64,000 nucleotides of DNA from JAAFIP01 sp043778205 (GCA_043778205.1 JAYWGO010000090.1:1-64000); one strand, 5' to 3'; shown: positions 8,220 to 17,241, counted from the first letter of the stretch. The notes: generated by a model not told the origin, from the letters alone. Made by a program: numbers and translations.

Positions 8220-9449
8220 ATGAAGACGCATTATTTAGCCCCTATTGCAGCCGCAGTCATCGGACTTGCAGCCAGCATCGCCAGCGCAGGTACATTGGTG
8301 ATCAACACCGACGCATCTGACCCGGCTCCTAAAGCGGCTTTCCAAGCCGTGGTGGATAGTTTTATGAAGGCCAACCCAGACGTTACCGTCAAGGTCAACA
8401 CCTTCGACCACGAAGGCTACAAAACTTCGATCCGTAATTTCTTGTCTGCCAATCCGCCTGACGTAGTGAACTGGTACGCTGGTAACCGCATGGCCCCGTT
8501 TGTCAAAGCCAAGCTGTTTGAAGATGTCTCTGACGTATGGGCTAAAAATGGCCTGAACGAAAAGCTCAAGTCATCGGTCAGCTCGATGACCATCGACGGC
8601 AAAAAGTGGGGCGTACCTTACACCTACTACCAGTGGGGCATTTACTACAACAAAGGTGTGTTTGCCAAGAACGGCGTGTCTGTGCCTAAAAACTGGGAAG
8701 AGCTGTTAGCTGCCAGTGCCAAGTTCAAAGCCGCTAACGTTGCACCTTTTGCTATCGGTACCAAAGCACTGTGGCCTACCGGTGGTTGGTTTGACTACAT
8801 GAACCTGCGCGTCAACGGCTACAAGTTCCACATGGACTTGACCAACGGCAAAGTACCGTACACCGACAAGCGTGTGGCGGCTACTTTTGACAAGTGGGAC
8901 CAGCTGACCAAAGCAGGTTACTTTATGGCCGATCACGCTAGTTTTGACTGGCAAGATGCACTGCCAGCGCTGGTTAAAGGCGAAGCAGCCATGTACCTGA
9001 TCGGTAACTTCGCAGTCGAGCCGCTGAAAAAAGCCGGCATGACCAATGACACTTTGGGCTTCTTCCAGTTCCCTAAGATCAACGATGTGCCCATGGCAGA
9101 AGATGCGCCTACAGACACCATCCACATCCCATCTAAAGCCAAAAACAAGGTGGATGCAAGGCGTTTCTTGGCCTACATCACACAAGCTGATGTGCAGACC
9201 GAGATGAACAAAACGCTAGGTCAGTTGCCAGTCAACAGCGAAGCTAAAGTGGGTGATGATCCGTTCTTGCAAGCAGGCTTCAAAATGCTGAGCAATGCAG
9301 CAGGTTTGGCCCAGTTCTATGACCGCGATGCTACCGCTGAAATGGCCAAGGCAGGCATGGAAGGTTTCCAGCGCTACATGGTAAAACCTGAGCAGCGTGA
9401 AGAAATCCTTAAGAACCTAGAAGCTGTACGCCAGCGCGCTTACAAGTAA
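8220..9449 (+). CDS. Extracellular sugar-binding protein of ABC transporter (CUT1)
   Basis: A 409-residue periplasmic substrate-binding protein. A signal peptide is visible (Met1 to about Ala23, with AxA-type cleavage at SIASA|G). The mature part shows the family-1 solute-binding pattern: FMKANPDVTV, then SANPPDVVNWYAGN, later TKALWPTGGWFDYMNLR. A strong ribosome-binding site (AAGGAG) lies 8-12 nt upstream of ATG, stronger than its neighbours. The hairpin at 9479-9517 just after the stop codon probably protects this transcript segment, giving excess binding protein over permease. The ligand is presumed to be a galactoside. Confidence 0.93.
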   Translation: MKTHYLAPIAAAVIGLAASIASAGTLVINTDASDPAPKAAFQAVVDSFMKANPDVTVKVNTFDHEGYKTSIRNFLSANPPDVVNWYAGNRMAPFVKAKLFEDVSDVWAKNGLNEKLKSSVSSMTIDGKKWGVPYTYYQWGIYYNKGVFAKNGVSVPKNWEELLAASAKFKAANVAPFAIGTKALWPTGGWFDYMNLRVNGYKFHMDLTNGKVPYTDKRVAATFDKWDQLTKAGYFMADHASFDWQDALPALVKGEAAMYLIGNFAVEPLKKAGMTNDTLGFFQFPKINDVPMAEDAPTDTIHIPSKAKNKVDARRFLAYITQADVQTEMNKTLGQLPVNSEAKVGDDPFLQAGFKMLSNAAGLAQFYDRDATAEMAKAGMEGFQRYMVKPEQREEILKNLEAVRQRAYK

Positions 9450-9478
9450 GCGTTGCTTAGCGAAATAAAAGTGGCATT

Positions 9479-9517
9479 ACGTGGCGAGCGGTGGATTTAT
9501 TTAATCGCTCGCCATGT
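9479..9517 (+). promoter_or_regulatory. Intercistronic stem-loop after the binding-protein gene
   Basis: Arms 9479-9490 and 9506-9517 pair over 12 positions (one G-T wobble) around a 15-nt loop. No T-tract follows, so this is not a typical terminator. Such hairpins after binding-protein genes (for example malE) stabilise the upstream message. Confidence 0.65.
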
Positions 9518-9561
9518 TAAATAGTTAATTTGTTCCCGATGGCCAACAAGTAGGCATTGCA

Positions 9562-10473
9562 ATGAACCCATCCAGCCCAGCCCCCAAGTCTTGGTGGCGC
9601 CAGAACCAACGGCAGCTTGCGCCGTGGTTATTTCTGGCACCCGTGATTTTAATTTTCACGCTCTATGTGATCGCGCCGATTTTTCAGTCGATCACCTTAA
9701 GCTTGTACGACTGGGACGGTTTGGGTGAGGCAACCTATATTGGTTTGGGTAACTATGTTGAGCTGTGGTCTGACCCAGATTTTTGGGTTTCGCTTAAAAA
9801 CAATTTGATTTGGTTTTTTGGTTTTCTGTTAGCCGTGCCTGCGGGCCTGTTCATGGCTTTGTTTTTAAACCAAAAAGTCTTTGGTATTCGGTTAGTTAAG
9901 TCCTTATTTTTCTTTCCATTTGTTATTTCGCAAGTGGTCATTGGCTTAATTTTTACCTGGTTCTACAACCCTACTTTTGGTTTTGTAGGCGATTTGTTGC
10001 AGTTTTTTGGCTTCTCAGGCGTGGCCATTTTGTCTGACGAGCGCCTCGTGACTTACGGCATCGTCATCGCGGGTATCTACCCACAAGTGGCGTACACCAT
10101 GATTTTGTATTTAACGGGGTTGAATAACCTGCGCCCTGATTTGATTGAAGCAGGCCGTTTAGAAGGTGCTAAAGGCTGGAGCATGCTGTGGCATATTATT
10201 TTGCCGCAACTGCGCCCGGCTACCTTTATTGCCGTGGTGGTCACCATCATTGGGTCTTTGCGCAGTTTTGACATGATTTCTATCATGACCTCGGGCGGGC
10301 CTTACGGCCAGTCACGCGTGCTGGCGTACTATATGTACGAAAAAGCGCTGAGCGAATACGGCTACCGCATGGGCTACGGAACAGCCATTGCCACGGTATT
10401 ATTTTTAATTACTTTGGTTTATATCTTGTTCTTTATCTACCGCATCTACCAGCAAGAAAAAGACTCTGCTTAA
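9562..10473 (+). CDS. Sugar ABC transporter permease, MalF/UgpA-like
   Basis: A 303-residue inner-membrane permease with six predicted transmembrane segments (first at about residues 20-42). The EAA loop that contacts the ATPase is visible as EAGRLEGAKGWSMLWHIILP. It is the first of two permeases in the importer and lies 23 nt before the second. Length and topology match the MalF-like subunit of CUT1 importers without the large periplasmic insertion of E. coli MalF. The gene is somewhat AT-richer than its neighbours, as expected for a membrane protein with many Phe/Ile/Leu codons. Confidence 0.93.
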   Translation: MNPSSPAPKSWWRQNQRQLAPWLFLAPVILIFTLYVIAPIFQSITLSLYDWDGLGEATYIGLGNYVELWSDPDFWVSLKNNLIWFFGFLLAVPAGLFMALFLNQKVFGIRLVKSLFFFPFVISQVVIGLIFTWFYNPTFGFVGDLLQFFGFSGVAILSDERLVTYGIVIAGIYPQVAYTMILYLTGLNNLRPDLIEAGRLEGAKGWSMLWHIILPQLRPATFIAVVVTIIGSLRSFDMISIMTSGGPYGQSRVLAYYMYEKALSEYGYRMGYGTAIATVLFLITLVYILFFIYRIYQQEKDSA

Positions 10474-10496
10474 GCCCTACCCACGGACCACGAACC

Positions 10497-11345
10497 ATGT
10501 TCCCAACCCCTATTGACAAAGCGTCTGCGCCCGTACGCTGGCTGTACAAGCTGGTGCTGCCGATTGCGCTGATTGTTTGGCTACTGCCTATTATTGCAGT
10601 GGCATTCACGGCGGTGCGCAGCGGTGGCGACCTGGCTGCCGGCAACTACTGGGGCTGGCCGTCATGGAGTTTGTATGAAAACTTGACCCGGATCGTGACC
10701 GATACGCCTATTTTGCAGTACATCCGCAATAGCTTTTTTGTGGTGATTCCGACTGTGATTGGTTCGTTAATTTTGAGCAGTTTTTCAGGCTTTGCACTGG
10801 GCGTTTACCGGTTTAAATTGAACTTGTTGGTGTTTTTTATTTTTGTGGGTGGCAATTTTGTGCCGTTCCAAATTTTGATGATACCGGTGCGCGACCTGAG
10901 CTTGGCTTTGGGTGTGTACGACTCTGTGTGGGGCCTAATTTTGTTCCATGTGGCGTTTCAAACCGGATTTTGCACTTTCTTTATGCGCAACTTCATACGC
11001 GAGTTGCCGTATGAATTAATAGAGGCCGCCCGTATCGAAGGCGCTACTGAATTTCAAATTTACCGCAAAGTGGTGCTTCCTTTAGTTCGCCCTGCCATGG
11101 CTGCATTGGCAGTGCTGATTTTTACCTTCATTTGGAACGATTATTTTTGGGCCACGGTGTTAATCCAAGGTAACCATGCCATGCCCGTGACGGGTGGTTT
11201 AAAGTCACTTAATGGCCAGTGGGTGGCGCAGTGGCATCTGGTGTCGGCTGGCTCTTTGCTGGCTGCGATGCCGCCGATTGCCATATTTTTCTTAATGCAA
11301 AAGCAGTTCATTGAAGGACTGACCATGGGTGCGAGCAAGGGTTGA
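10497..11345 (+). CDS. Sugar ABC transporter permease, MalG/UgpE-like
   Basis: A 282-residue permease with six predicted membrane spans. The EAA loop reads ELIEAARIEGATEFQIYRKV, followed by LPLVRPA, as in MalG-type subunits. It should pair with the permease just upstream to form the transmembrane channel. The alpha-galactosidase gene begins 9 nt after its stop, so both are almost certainly in the same transcript. Confidence 0.93.
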   Translation: MFPTPIDKASAPVRWLYKLVLPIALIVWLLPIIAVAFTAVRSGGDLAAGNYWGWPSWSLYENLTRIVTDTPILQYIRNSFFVVIPTVIGSLILSSFSGFALGVYRFKLNLLVFFIFVGGNFVPFQILMIPVRDLSLALGVYDSVWGLILFHVAFQTGFCTFFMRNFIRELPYELIEAARIEGATEFQIYRKVVLPLVRPAMAALAVLIFTFIWNDYFWATVLIQGNHAMPVTGGLKSLNGQWVAQWHLVSAGSLLAAMPPIAIFFLMQKQFIEGLTMGASKG

Positions 11346-11354
11346 CAGCAGCGT

Positions 11355-13568
11355 ATGACAGTTGGATTTTCTTCGCTGGTCTTGCATGGCCAACGCACTA
11401 GCCTTGTATTAGAGTTTTCGCCTACCGAGGCCCCGCTATGGCGCTACTGGGGGCCTAAACTGCAGCATGTGAACGCACAAGAGTTTCCGTTCGCGCTGCG
11501 TGATTCGCGGGCTTTGTCACCCAGCGCTATGGATTTTGACCAACCCCTGAGCACCTGTGTGGGTTTAGGGCTGGGTTGGTTTTCTTCGCCGAGTGTGCTG
11601 GCGCACCGCGCGGGCCAAGACTGTTTTGTACAGTTTACCCAGGCACGTTACACGCATGATGCAGCGGCTAATGCCATCACCATTTTTTTGACCGACGCGG
11701 TCACGCGCATGGAAGTGCAACAGCATTTGCGTTTAGACCCTGCCTCTGACGTGCTGACCCTGCACAGTGTGCTCACCAACAGCGACACTGCTGCTAACGC
11801 CCAGCCATTGGAGGTGCAATGGCTGGCCGCCGCTACCTTGCCACTGGATGTGCAGTGCAGTGAGGTGCAGTCGTACAAAGGGCAGTGGGCCAATGAATTT
11901 CTAGCCTGCCAAGACAGCCTAGAACAGGGCACTTGGCGCAGAGACAGCCGCCGTGGCCGCAACGGACACGACCAGTTTCCGGGTTCGGTGGTGATAACCG
12001 CCAAAACCGATGCCCATGGCGGCCTAGCCTATGGTGCGCAACTGGCGTGGTCAGGCAACCACACCCAGCTGATTGAGCGCCTGCCCGACGGCAACTTGCA
12101 GTGGCAGTTGGGCGAATGGCTGGCACCGGGCGAGGTGCGTTTGCTGCCGGGTGAGCAGCTTGCCACCCCCGAAGTGGTGGCCGTGTGTTCCCCACTGGGG
12201 CTCAATGGCGTGGCGCAAGCCTTTCATGCTGCGGCGCGCGCGCGCGTGCAATGGCCGGGTGCCACCATGCGAGCGCGCCCCGTGCACCTGAACACCTGGG
12301 AAGCGATTTATTTTGACCATGACCCCGCAGTTTTAAACGACTTAGCCCAGCAAGCTGCCGCTGTCGGTGTAGAACGGTTTGTGCTGGACGATGGCTGGTT
12401 TCCTGCCCGCGACCATGACCGCGCAGGCTTGGGCGACTGGTGGCCTGACCCTGAAAAATACCCCCACGGCTTGCAGCCACTGGCCGCTGAAGTGGAGCGC
12501 TTGGGCATGGAGTTTGGCCTGTGGGTAGAGCCTGAAATGGTCAACCCTGACAGCCAGTTGTTCCGCCAGCACCCTGACTGGGCGCTGCAAATAGCTGGGC
12601 GCCCGCTGCAAACCGGCCGTAACCAACTGGTGCTCGACCTGGGCCGCCAAGAGGTGCAAGACTACCTGTTTAGCAAGCTGAGCGCCTTACTTCAAGCCAC
12701 GCCGATTCGTTACCTTAAATGGGACATGAACCGCGACCTGTCAGCCGCCGTGCAGGGCGCAGGCGCAGGACAGCACCACCATGCAGGCCGCGCGGCCTAC
12801 CGTGCGCACAGCCACGCGCTGTATGCGCTGCTGGCGCGCCTGCGCCAAGCCCACCCAGCAGTAGAAATTGAAAGCTGTTCATCCGGCGGAGCCCGGATTG
12901 ACATGGGTATCTTGCCCTATGTGCACCGCTTTTGGGCCAGCGACACCAATGACGCGCTACTGCGCATTAACGTGCAGCGCGGGTTCATGCAGTTTTTACC
13001 GCCTGAGCTGATGGGTGCCCACGTAGGCCCAGTGCCCACACACACCACCGGCCGCACACAGGCGCTGCCGTTTCGCGCAGCCGTGGCTATGCAGGGCCAT
13101 ATGGGTGTGGAGTGCGATGTGCGGTTGATGAGCGCGGCAGACAAGGACGAACTTGCCGCTTGGATAGTGCTGTACAAGTCGTTGCGCAGCGTGTTGCACC
13201 TGGGCCGCACCTGGACCGGTAGCTGCGGCGACAGTATCGTTTGGCAAGCCTATGCCCTGGCCGGTGATGCTGGCCAAGCGGACGAGGTGGGCTGTTGTAT
13301 TGTGATGGTCTACCGCACGGGGCCTACGGTGCACACCTACAGCCCTGCGCTGCGTTTGCCTATGCTGCAAGCGCAGGCGCGTTACCACGTGGCCCGCCTT
13401 GACCCACAAGCTACTAGCGTGTTTCACCATGCTGGCCCGTCGCCTGTGTTTATGCAGATGGAGGCGGGTACTTTGCAGTGCCAAGGCGAATGGCTGGTGC
13501 AGGTGGGTCTGCCTTTGCCCCGTATGAAGGCCGAGCAAGCCATGGTGCTGGAGTTCACACGCTGCTAG
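11355..13568 (+). CDS. Alpha-galactosidase, glycoside hydrolase family 36
   Basis: A 737-residue GH36 enzyme that removes terminal alpha-galactosyl residues from melibiose- or raffinose-type sugars. Domain order is an N-terminal beta-supersandwich (about 1-300), a TIM barrel (about 310-640) and a C-terminal beta-sheet. The barrel contains VLDDGWFPARDHD, LWVEPEMVNP and ESCSSGGARIDMG. Asp457 in KWDMNR is the predicted nucleophile and Asp530 in ASDTND the predicted acid/base. It lacks a signal peptide, so it hydrolyses imported substrate in the cytoplasm. It is last in the operon. A cytoplasmic GH42 plus GH36 behind one importer suggests that the importer accepts both anomers, or that the sugars are mixed oligosaccharides. 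Confidence 0.95.
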   Translation: MTVGFSSLVLHGQRTSLVLEFSPTEAPLWRYWGPKLQHVNAQEFPFALRDSRALSPSAMDFDQPLSTCVGLGLGWFSSPSVLAHRAGQDCFVQFTQARYTHDAAANAITIFLTDAVTRMEVQQHLRLDPASDVLTLHSVLTNSDTAANAQPLEVQWLAAATLPLDVQCSEVQSYKGQWANEFLACQDSLEQGTWRRDSRRGRNGHDQFPGSVVITAKTDAHGGLAYGAQLAWSGNHTQLIERLPDGNLQWQLGEWLAPGEVRLLPGEQLATPEVVAVCSPLGLNGVAQAFHAAARARVQWPGATMRARPVHLNTWEAIYFDHDPAVLNDLAQQAAAVGVERFVLDDGWFPARDHDRAGLGDWWPDPEKYPHGLQPLAAEVERLGMEFGLWVEPEMVNPDSQLFRQHPDWALQIAGRPLQTGRNQLVLDLGRQEVQDYLFSKLSALLQATPIRYLKWDMNRDLSAAVQGAGAGQHHHAGRAAYRAHSHALYALLARLRQAHPAVEIESCSSGGARIDMGILPYVHRFWASDTNDALLRINVQRGFMQFLPPELMGAHVGPVPTHTTGRTQALPFRAAVAMQGHMGVECDVRLMSAADKDELAAWIVLYKSLRSVLHLGRTWTGSCGDSIVWQAYALAGDAGQADEVGCCIVMVYRTGPTVHTYSPALRLPMLQAQARYHVARLDPQATSVFHHAGPSPVFMQMEAGTLQCQGEWLVQVGLPLPRMKAEQAMVLEFTRC

Positions 13569-13649
13569 GCCTTGCAAGTGCTAGGTTACAGGGGCTGAGG
13601 GTGCTGTCTTTGGCTTGCTTTTAAGCGCGTTCGCAAAAATCGTTCACTA

Positions 13650-13686
13650 CTAATTTGATAGCTGCTTGTGCAGCATTTCCTTGGGT
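13650..13686 (-). repeat. Repeat A copy 2
   Basis: On the plus strand it reads TAGCTGCTTGTGCAGC, then ATTTCCTTGGG. The inverted arms GCTGC/GCAGC flank a TTGT loop. It is oriented in the same direction as the adjacent B copy. Confidence 0.8.
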
Positions 13687-13739
13687 GGTAGGGCTATTTT
13701 GGTGGTGAAAATGCTGTTTTCATGGTGCTTTTGGCGTTT

Positions 13740-13922
13740 CTAAGGTCTTTGAAGATTGCTCTCCCTGCTTTTGTACGTTTGCGCCGCTTGAGTGTGGCCT
13801 TGCTGCAAAATCTTCCAAAATCACGCGCAGGTAAAGTAAGTATTTGCCCGTTTGTTAGTACGACGCGCCTTTTTCCAGATTTTCATCAAGGCCACACTCA
13901 ATCGACGCTTTGCTGGTTTGGT
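13740..13922 (-). repeat. Repeat B copy
   Basis: On the minus strand this segment aligns along its length with 41615-41800. Shared blocks are GTCGATTGAGTGTGGCC, GAAAATCTGGAAAAAGGCGC, GAAGATTTTGCAGCAAGGCC and AAGCGGCGCAAACGTACAAA. Identity is high enough to see by eye, with a short internal divergent stretch. Confidence 0.8.
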
Positions 13923-14109
13923 TTGGGGGCATTTAATGCGTAGAGGGTTAAGGTTTCGGTTGCCGCTACAAACGTAGGCTTGGCATGTCCTCGGACTTTA
14001 GGTGGCGCACCGCCGGTCACTGCCACACACGGTTGCCCCGCGCGCCTTCAACTACCAAATTTGCCAGGGAGAAGCGATGGGAGCGGGTTTGTGCAAGCTG
14101 GAGCGAAGG

Positions 14110-14212
14110 CGCGTCGTACTACCAAACGGGCAAATACTCAGGTGGCCTGCGCGTGATTCGCGGAAGTTTGCAAATAACATGTCCCGTCGCCCGACCAAGC
14201 TGATCAAGGCAC
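14110..14212 (+). repeat. Repeat B fragment, inverted relative to 13740-13922
   Basis: GGCGCGTCGTACTACCAAAC and GCGCGTGATT match the minus-strand reading of 13740-13922, so the two form an interrupted inverted repeat. The end of this segment, read in reverse, also matches GTGCCTTGATCA and CTTGGTCGGGC of the copy at 41579. Confidence 0.65.
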
Positions 14213-14271
14213 AAAAGCATTGCCACGGGCTGCTAAAAACCTCAAGCAGAAACAAACCAAGCAACTACAAA

Positions 14272-14304
14272 ATACATAGCTACTCATGCAGCATTTACTT
14301 GGGC
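14272..14304 (-). repeat. Repeat A copy 3
   Basis: It reads TAGCTACTCATGCAGCATTT, then ACTTGGGC, on the plus strand. This is a mutated version of the core, ending about 20 bp before the DUF1853 stop codon. Confidence 0.65.
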
Positions 14305-14327
14305 CATAAGCCTATTTAGTATAAATT

Positions 14328-15293
14328 TTAAGCCACAGGTCGAATAAAAAACCGATGCGCTACTGGCTCTGCTGCACTGGGCAGCAAAACTACCATTTGC
14401 GCATCGGTTGCGCGCTGCGTGCCTGCTGCCCACTGCTGGGCAAGGTGCGCAGCCATCTGCGTGCGTGTGAAGACCTGCGCATCGGGGCCCAGCTGGACTG
14501 CTGAATCTACGGGGGCCATCCACTGCAAACGCGCCAGCGGTGCGTACTGCCCTTGTGGCAACTGCGCCATGTCAGCCCAGTCAATCCACCAGCCGATGCT
14601 GTGGTCTGGGTGCAAAGCGGCGCAGTGCGGCACGCTGTAGCCCCAGCGGTAGAACATGTGGCCGCGCGCGAAAGCTTGGGGCTGCCACGGCTGCTGGTTC
14701 CACGGCGGGGGTGGTGTGTGGGCAAGCTGTTTGGCAAACAGTTTGTGCCATTTGTGGGCTAAAGTTTCTACCCCGTTAGGCCCTATAAAGTCTGCAGCGG
14801 TAGCACTGGGGCCGGTGGCCATGCACAGAAAAAACTTGACTGCCAGCTCCCAGTGCAAATGCTGGCCGCTGGCGTTAGTGAGCAAAAAATCGAGCTCGCC
14901 CAAGGTAAGCTTTAAGCCATTAACCTCGGTGCGCAGCGGCACATGGGCGGCAACCAGGCGGTGCTGCGGGCCGTGTGTGAGGTAAAAAGCCAGCAGGCTT
15001 TCGGCATAGCGCCCAATGCGCACCTCGCTGCGCTGGGCATTGCGCCCCTGAATCCAACCCACCAGCGCCGTGGTGTCGGTGGCCAAAGCTGCTAACCAGT
15101 CGGCAATGCTGCTGCACTCTGAGGGTGACAGCTGGGCAAGCTGGGCAGTATAGCCCGGCGGCACCAGCAAGGGTGGTGACAGCAGCAGCCAACGCAGCGC
15201 GGCCAAGTGCTGGTGCGCTGACAGGGCTGCGCTGGACAAGGCTGCGCTGGACAAGGCTGTGTTGGATACAACAGTGTTAGGGCAGCAGTACAC
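14328..15293 (-). CDS. DUF1853 family protein
   Basis: A 321-residue protein with the hallmarks of DUF1853: WLLLSPPLL near the N-terminus, RIGRYAESLLAFYL, GELDFLL and HWELAVKFFL. The function of the family is unknown. The GELDFL...WELAVKF pattern resembles the Asp and Glu-x-Lys elements of PD-(D/E)XK nuclease folds; this is my inference. The N-terminus carries Ser-Ala-Ala-Leu repeats from a 15-bp tandem duplication (15226-15255, with a decayed third unit), so the true start may be later than 15293. The start overlaps the end of the quinone reductase gene by 17 nt, so it is probably translationally coupled to it. Confidence 0.8.
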   Translation of the reverse strand: MYCCPNTVVSNTALSSAALSSAALSAHQHLAALRWLLLSPPLLVPPGYTAQLAQLSPSECSSIADWLAALATDTTALVGWIQGRNAQRSEVRIGRYAESLLAFYLTHGPQHRLVAAHVPLRTEVNGLKLTLGELDFLLTNASGQHLHWELAVKFFLCMATGPSATAADFIGPNGVETLAHKWHKLFAKQLAHTPPPPWNQQPWQPQAFARGHMFYRWGYSVPHCAALHPDHSIGWWIDWADMAQLPQGQYAPLARLQWMAPVDSAVQLGPDAQVFTRTQMAAHLAQQWAAGTQRATDAQMVVLLPSAAEPVAHRFFIRPVA

Positions 15294-16272
15294 AAGCGCC
15301 CGTGGTCTTGCGCGCTTCTAAGTCTCGGTGGGCTTGCTGCACATCGGCCAAGGCGTAGCGGTGGTTGACTGGAATGGTCACCTTGCCACTGGCCACCATG
15401 CCAAACAAATCGTCGGCCATGGCCTGGGTGCTCTCGCGTGTGGCAATGTGGGTAAACAATGTGGGGCGCGTCACATACAACGAGCCCTTGCCGCCCAATA
15501 CACCAATGTCCAGCGGCGGCACCTTGCCCGATGCATTGCCAAAGCTGGCCAGCAGGCCAAACGGCGCGATGCAGTCTAGGGATTTTTCTAATGTGTCTTT
15601 ACCCACTGAGTCATAAACCACTTTGACGCCGCGCCCGCCAGTGATGTCTTTGACCTTGGCTACAAAGTCTTCAGTGGAGTAATTGATAGCGTGAGATGCG
15701 CCGTGCTCTAGCGCCAGCTTGCATTTAGCGTCAGACCCTGCAGTACCAATCAGCTGCAAGCCCATGGCGCGTGCCCATTGGCAGGCGATTAAGCCCACGC
15801 CACCTGCTGCTGCATGGAACAGCACAAAATCGCCTTCTTTCAGGCCACCAGCAGGCAGGGTTTTATTCAGCAGATATTGCGCAGTCAGGCCCTTGAGCAT
15901 CATGGCTGCGCCAGTTTCAAAGCTGATCGCGTCGGGCAGTTTGCAGATGCATTTGGCGGGCATGACGCGCACTTCGCAGTAGCTGCCCGGTGGCTGGCTG
16001 GCGTAGGCTGCACGGTCGCCCACTGTGAGGTGGGTTACACCCTCGCCCACGGCTTCAATCACGCCTGCGCCTTCCATGCCTAAGCGCAAAGGCAGTGGCA
16101 GGTTGTACACACCGCTGCGCTGGTACACGTCAATATAGTTCAGGCCAACAGCGTGGTGGCGAATGCGCACCTCGCCTGCTGCGGGCGCGCCCACAGGCAC
16201 GTCCACTAGCTTCATGTGCTCTGGACCGCCGGCCTGTTCAATGATGATGGCTTTACAGGTGTTACTGCTCAT
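15277..16272 (-). CDS. Quinone oxidoreductase (NADPH:quinone reductase, zeta-crystallin type)
   Basis: A 331-residue medium-chain dehydrogenase/reductase without the zinc-ligand cysteines of alcohol dehydrogenases. It has the QOR-type NADPH-binding loop AAAGGVGLIACQWARAMG. The N-terminus (AIIIEQAGGPEHMKLVDVPV) and HAVGLNYIDVYQRSGVY match quinone reductases. It probably reduces quinones in the cytoplasm with NADPH. A GGAGC ribosome-binding site lies 8 nt before ATG. The DUF1853 gene overlaps its 3' end. Confidence 0.92.
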   Translation of the reverse strand: MSSNTCKAIIIEQAGGPEHMKLVDVPVGAPAAGEVRIRHHAVGLNYIDVYQRSGVYNLPLPLRLGMEGAGVIEAVGEGVTHLTVGDRAAYASQPPGSYCEVRVMPAKCICKLPDAISFETGAAMMLKGLTAQYLLNKTLPAGGLKEGDFVLFHAAAGGVGLIACQWARAMGLQLIGTAGSDAKCKLALEHGASHAINYSTEDFVAKVKDITGGRGVKVVYDSVGKDTLEKSLDCIAPFGLLASFGNASGKVPPLDIGVLGGKGSLYVTRPTLFTHIATRESTQAMADDLFGMVASGKVTIPVNHRYALADVQQAHRDLEARKTTGACVLLP

Positions 16273-16326
16273 GGTGATTGCTCCAATCGTTGTTTTAAAA
16301 GTTGCTAGAAAATTGTTTAAGAAAAT

Positions 16327-17241
16327 TTAAGTTTTACTGCGGCTGACCAAGTACACACCGCTAAGCACCAGTATCGTACCCGCGATGATCCACAGATTCA
16401 TCGGCTCATCTAAAAGCCACACCCCCAGCATAATGGTGGCCATAGGGCCGATCATGCCGATCTGCGCTGTGCGGGCAGCGCCTAGGCGCTCAATAGCCAT
16501 CATCACCATCAGCACCGGGGCCACGGTGCAAGCCGTGGCGTTAAGCAGTGACAACCACAGCACAGGCGCGGGCACTAGTGCAATGCTCAGCGGCCTGAGG
16601 ACTGCAAACTGTGCAATACAAAAAAAGCATGCCACACTGGTGGCCAAGCCAGCAAGGCGCAGGCTGCCCAGCTGCTGCACCAGCTGGCCGCTGTAGCTTA
16701 AATACACGGCATAGGCCAAAGCACTGGCAAACACCAGCGCCGCACCTAAGCCCACATTCAAACCTTCCAACTTGGCCTCGTGCCCAAACACCAGCAGCAC
16801 GCCTGCGTAGCTCAGTGCAAATGCGCCCATCTGGCGGCGGGTGATTTTTTTGCCCCATAGCAGCCAGCCCAGCAGTAAAACAATGGTGGGGTTCAAATAC
16901 AAAATCAAACGCTCTAAGCTGGCGCTGATGTATTGCAAGCCCATAAAGTCTAAAAAGCTGGCCAAATAGTAGCCGGTAAATCCCAAAAAAATAACTTGCA
17001 GCCACTGCGGGCGCGTCAGCGCTGCCTTACCGCGACTAGCCCACCAAGACAGTACTAAAAAGAATGGCAAAGCCAGCAGCATGCGCAGCATGAGCAAAGT
17101 GATGGCATCCACACCATAGCGGTAACCTAGCTTCACAATAATTGCTTTGCCGCTGAATGCAATCGACCCAGCTAGCGCCAACAGCACCCCAGCAGCTACA
17201 TTTTTAGTAGCTGCTTGCGCACTAGATACTTGGGCTACCAA
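16327..17241 (-). CDS. EamA/DMT-family transporter
   Basis: A 304-residue inner-membrane protein with about ten hydrophobic segments in two EamA repeats, as in drug/metabolite exporters. Visible features are GSIAFSGKAIIVKLGYRYG in helix 1-2, LERLILYLNPTIVLLLGWLLWG in the first repeat and a mirrored APVLMVMMAIERLGAARTAQIG in the second. The substrate is unknown. It lies 54 nt upstream of the quinone reductase gene and 30 nt downstream of the gamma-glutamyltransferase-like gene on the same strand, so these could share a transcript. Confidence 0.9.
   Translation of the reverse strand: MVAQVSSAQAATKNVAAGVLLALAGSIAFSGKAIIVKLGYRYGVDAITLLMLRMLLALPFFLVLSWWASRGKAALTRPQWLQVIFLGFTGYYLASFLDFMGLQYISASLERLILYLNPTIVLLLGWLLWGKKITRRQMGAFALSYAGVLLVFGHEAKLEGLNVGLGAALVFASALAYAVYLSYSGQLVQQLGSLRLAGLATSVACFFCIAQFAVLRPLSIALVPAPVLWLSLLNATACTVAPVLMVMMAIERLGAARTAQIGMIGPMATIMLGVWLLDEPMNLWIIAGTILVLSGVYLVSRSKT

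Larger units (their letters stand above)
13569..14327. repeat. Gene-free island built of repeats A and B
   Basis: There is no supportable gene between the alpha-galactosidase and the DUF1853 protein, which converge here. The stretch holds a minus-strand copy of repeat A (13650-13686), a minus-strand copy of repeat B (13740-13922), a partial plus-strand B segment (14110-14212) and a second minus-strand A copy (14272-14304). Short open frames inside it appear to be by-products of the repeats. No clear rho-independent terminator was found. Confidence 0.75.

Noticed and set aside
13722..14319. Small frames in the repeat island (13722-13943, 13985-14203, 14002-14319)
   Set aside because: They lie in repeat B and A sequences, have no ribosome-binding site and do not share one frame between copies.
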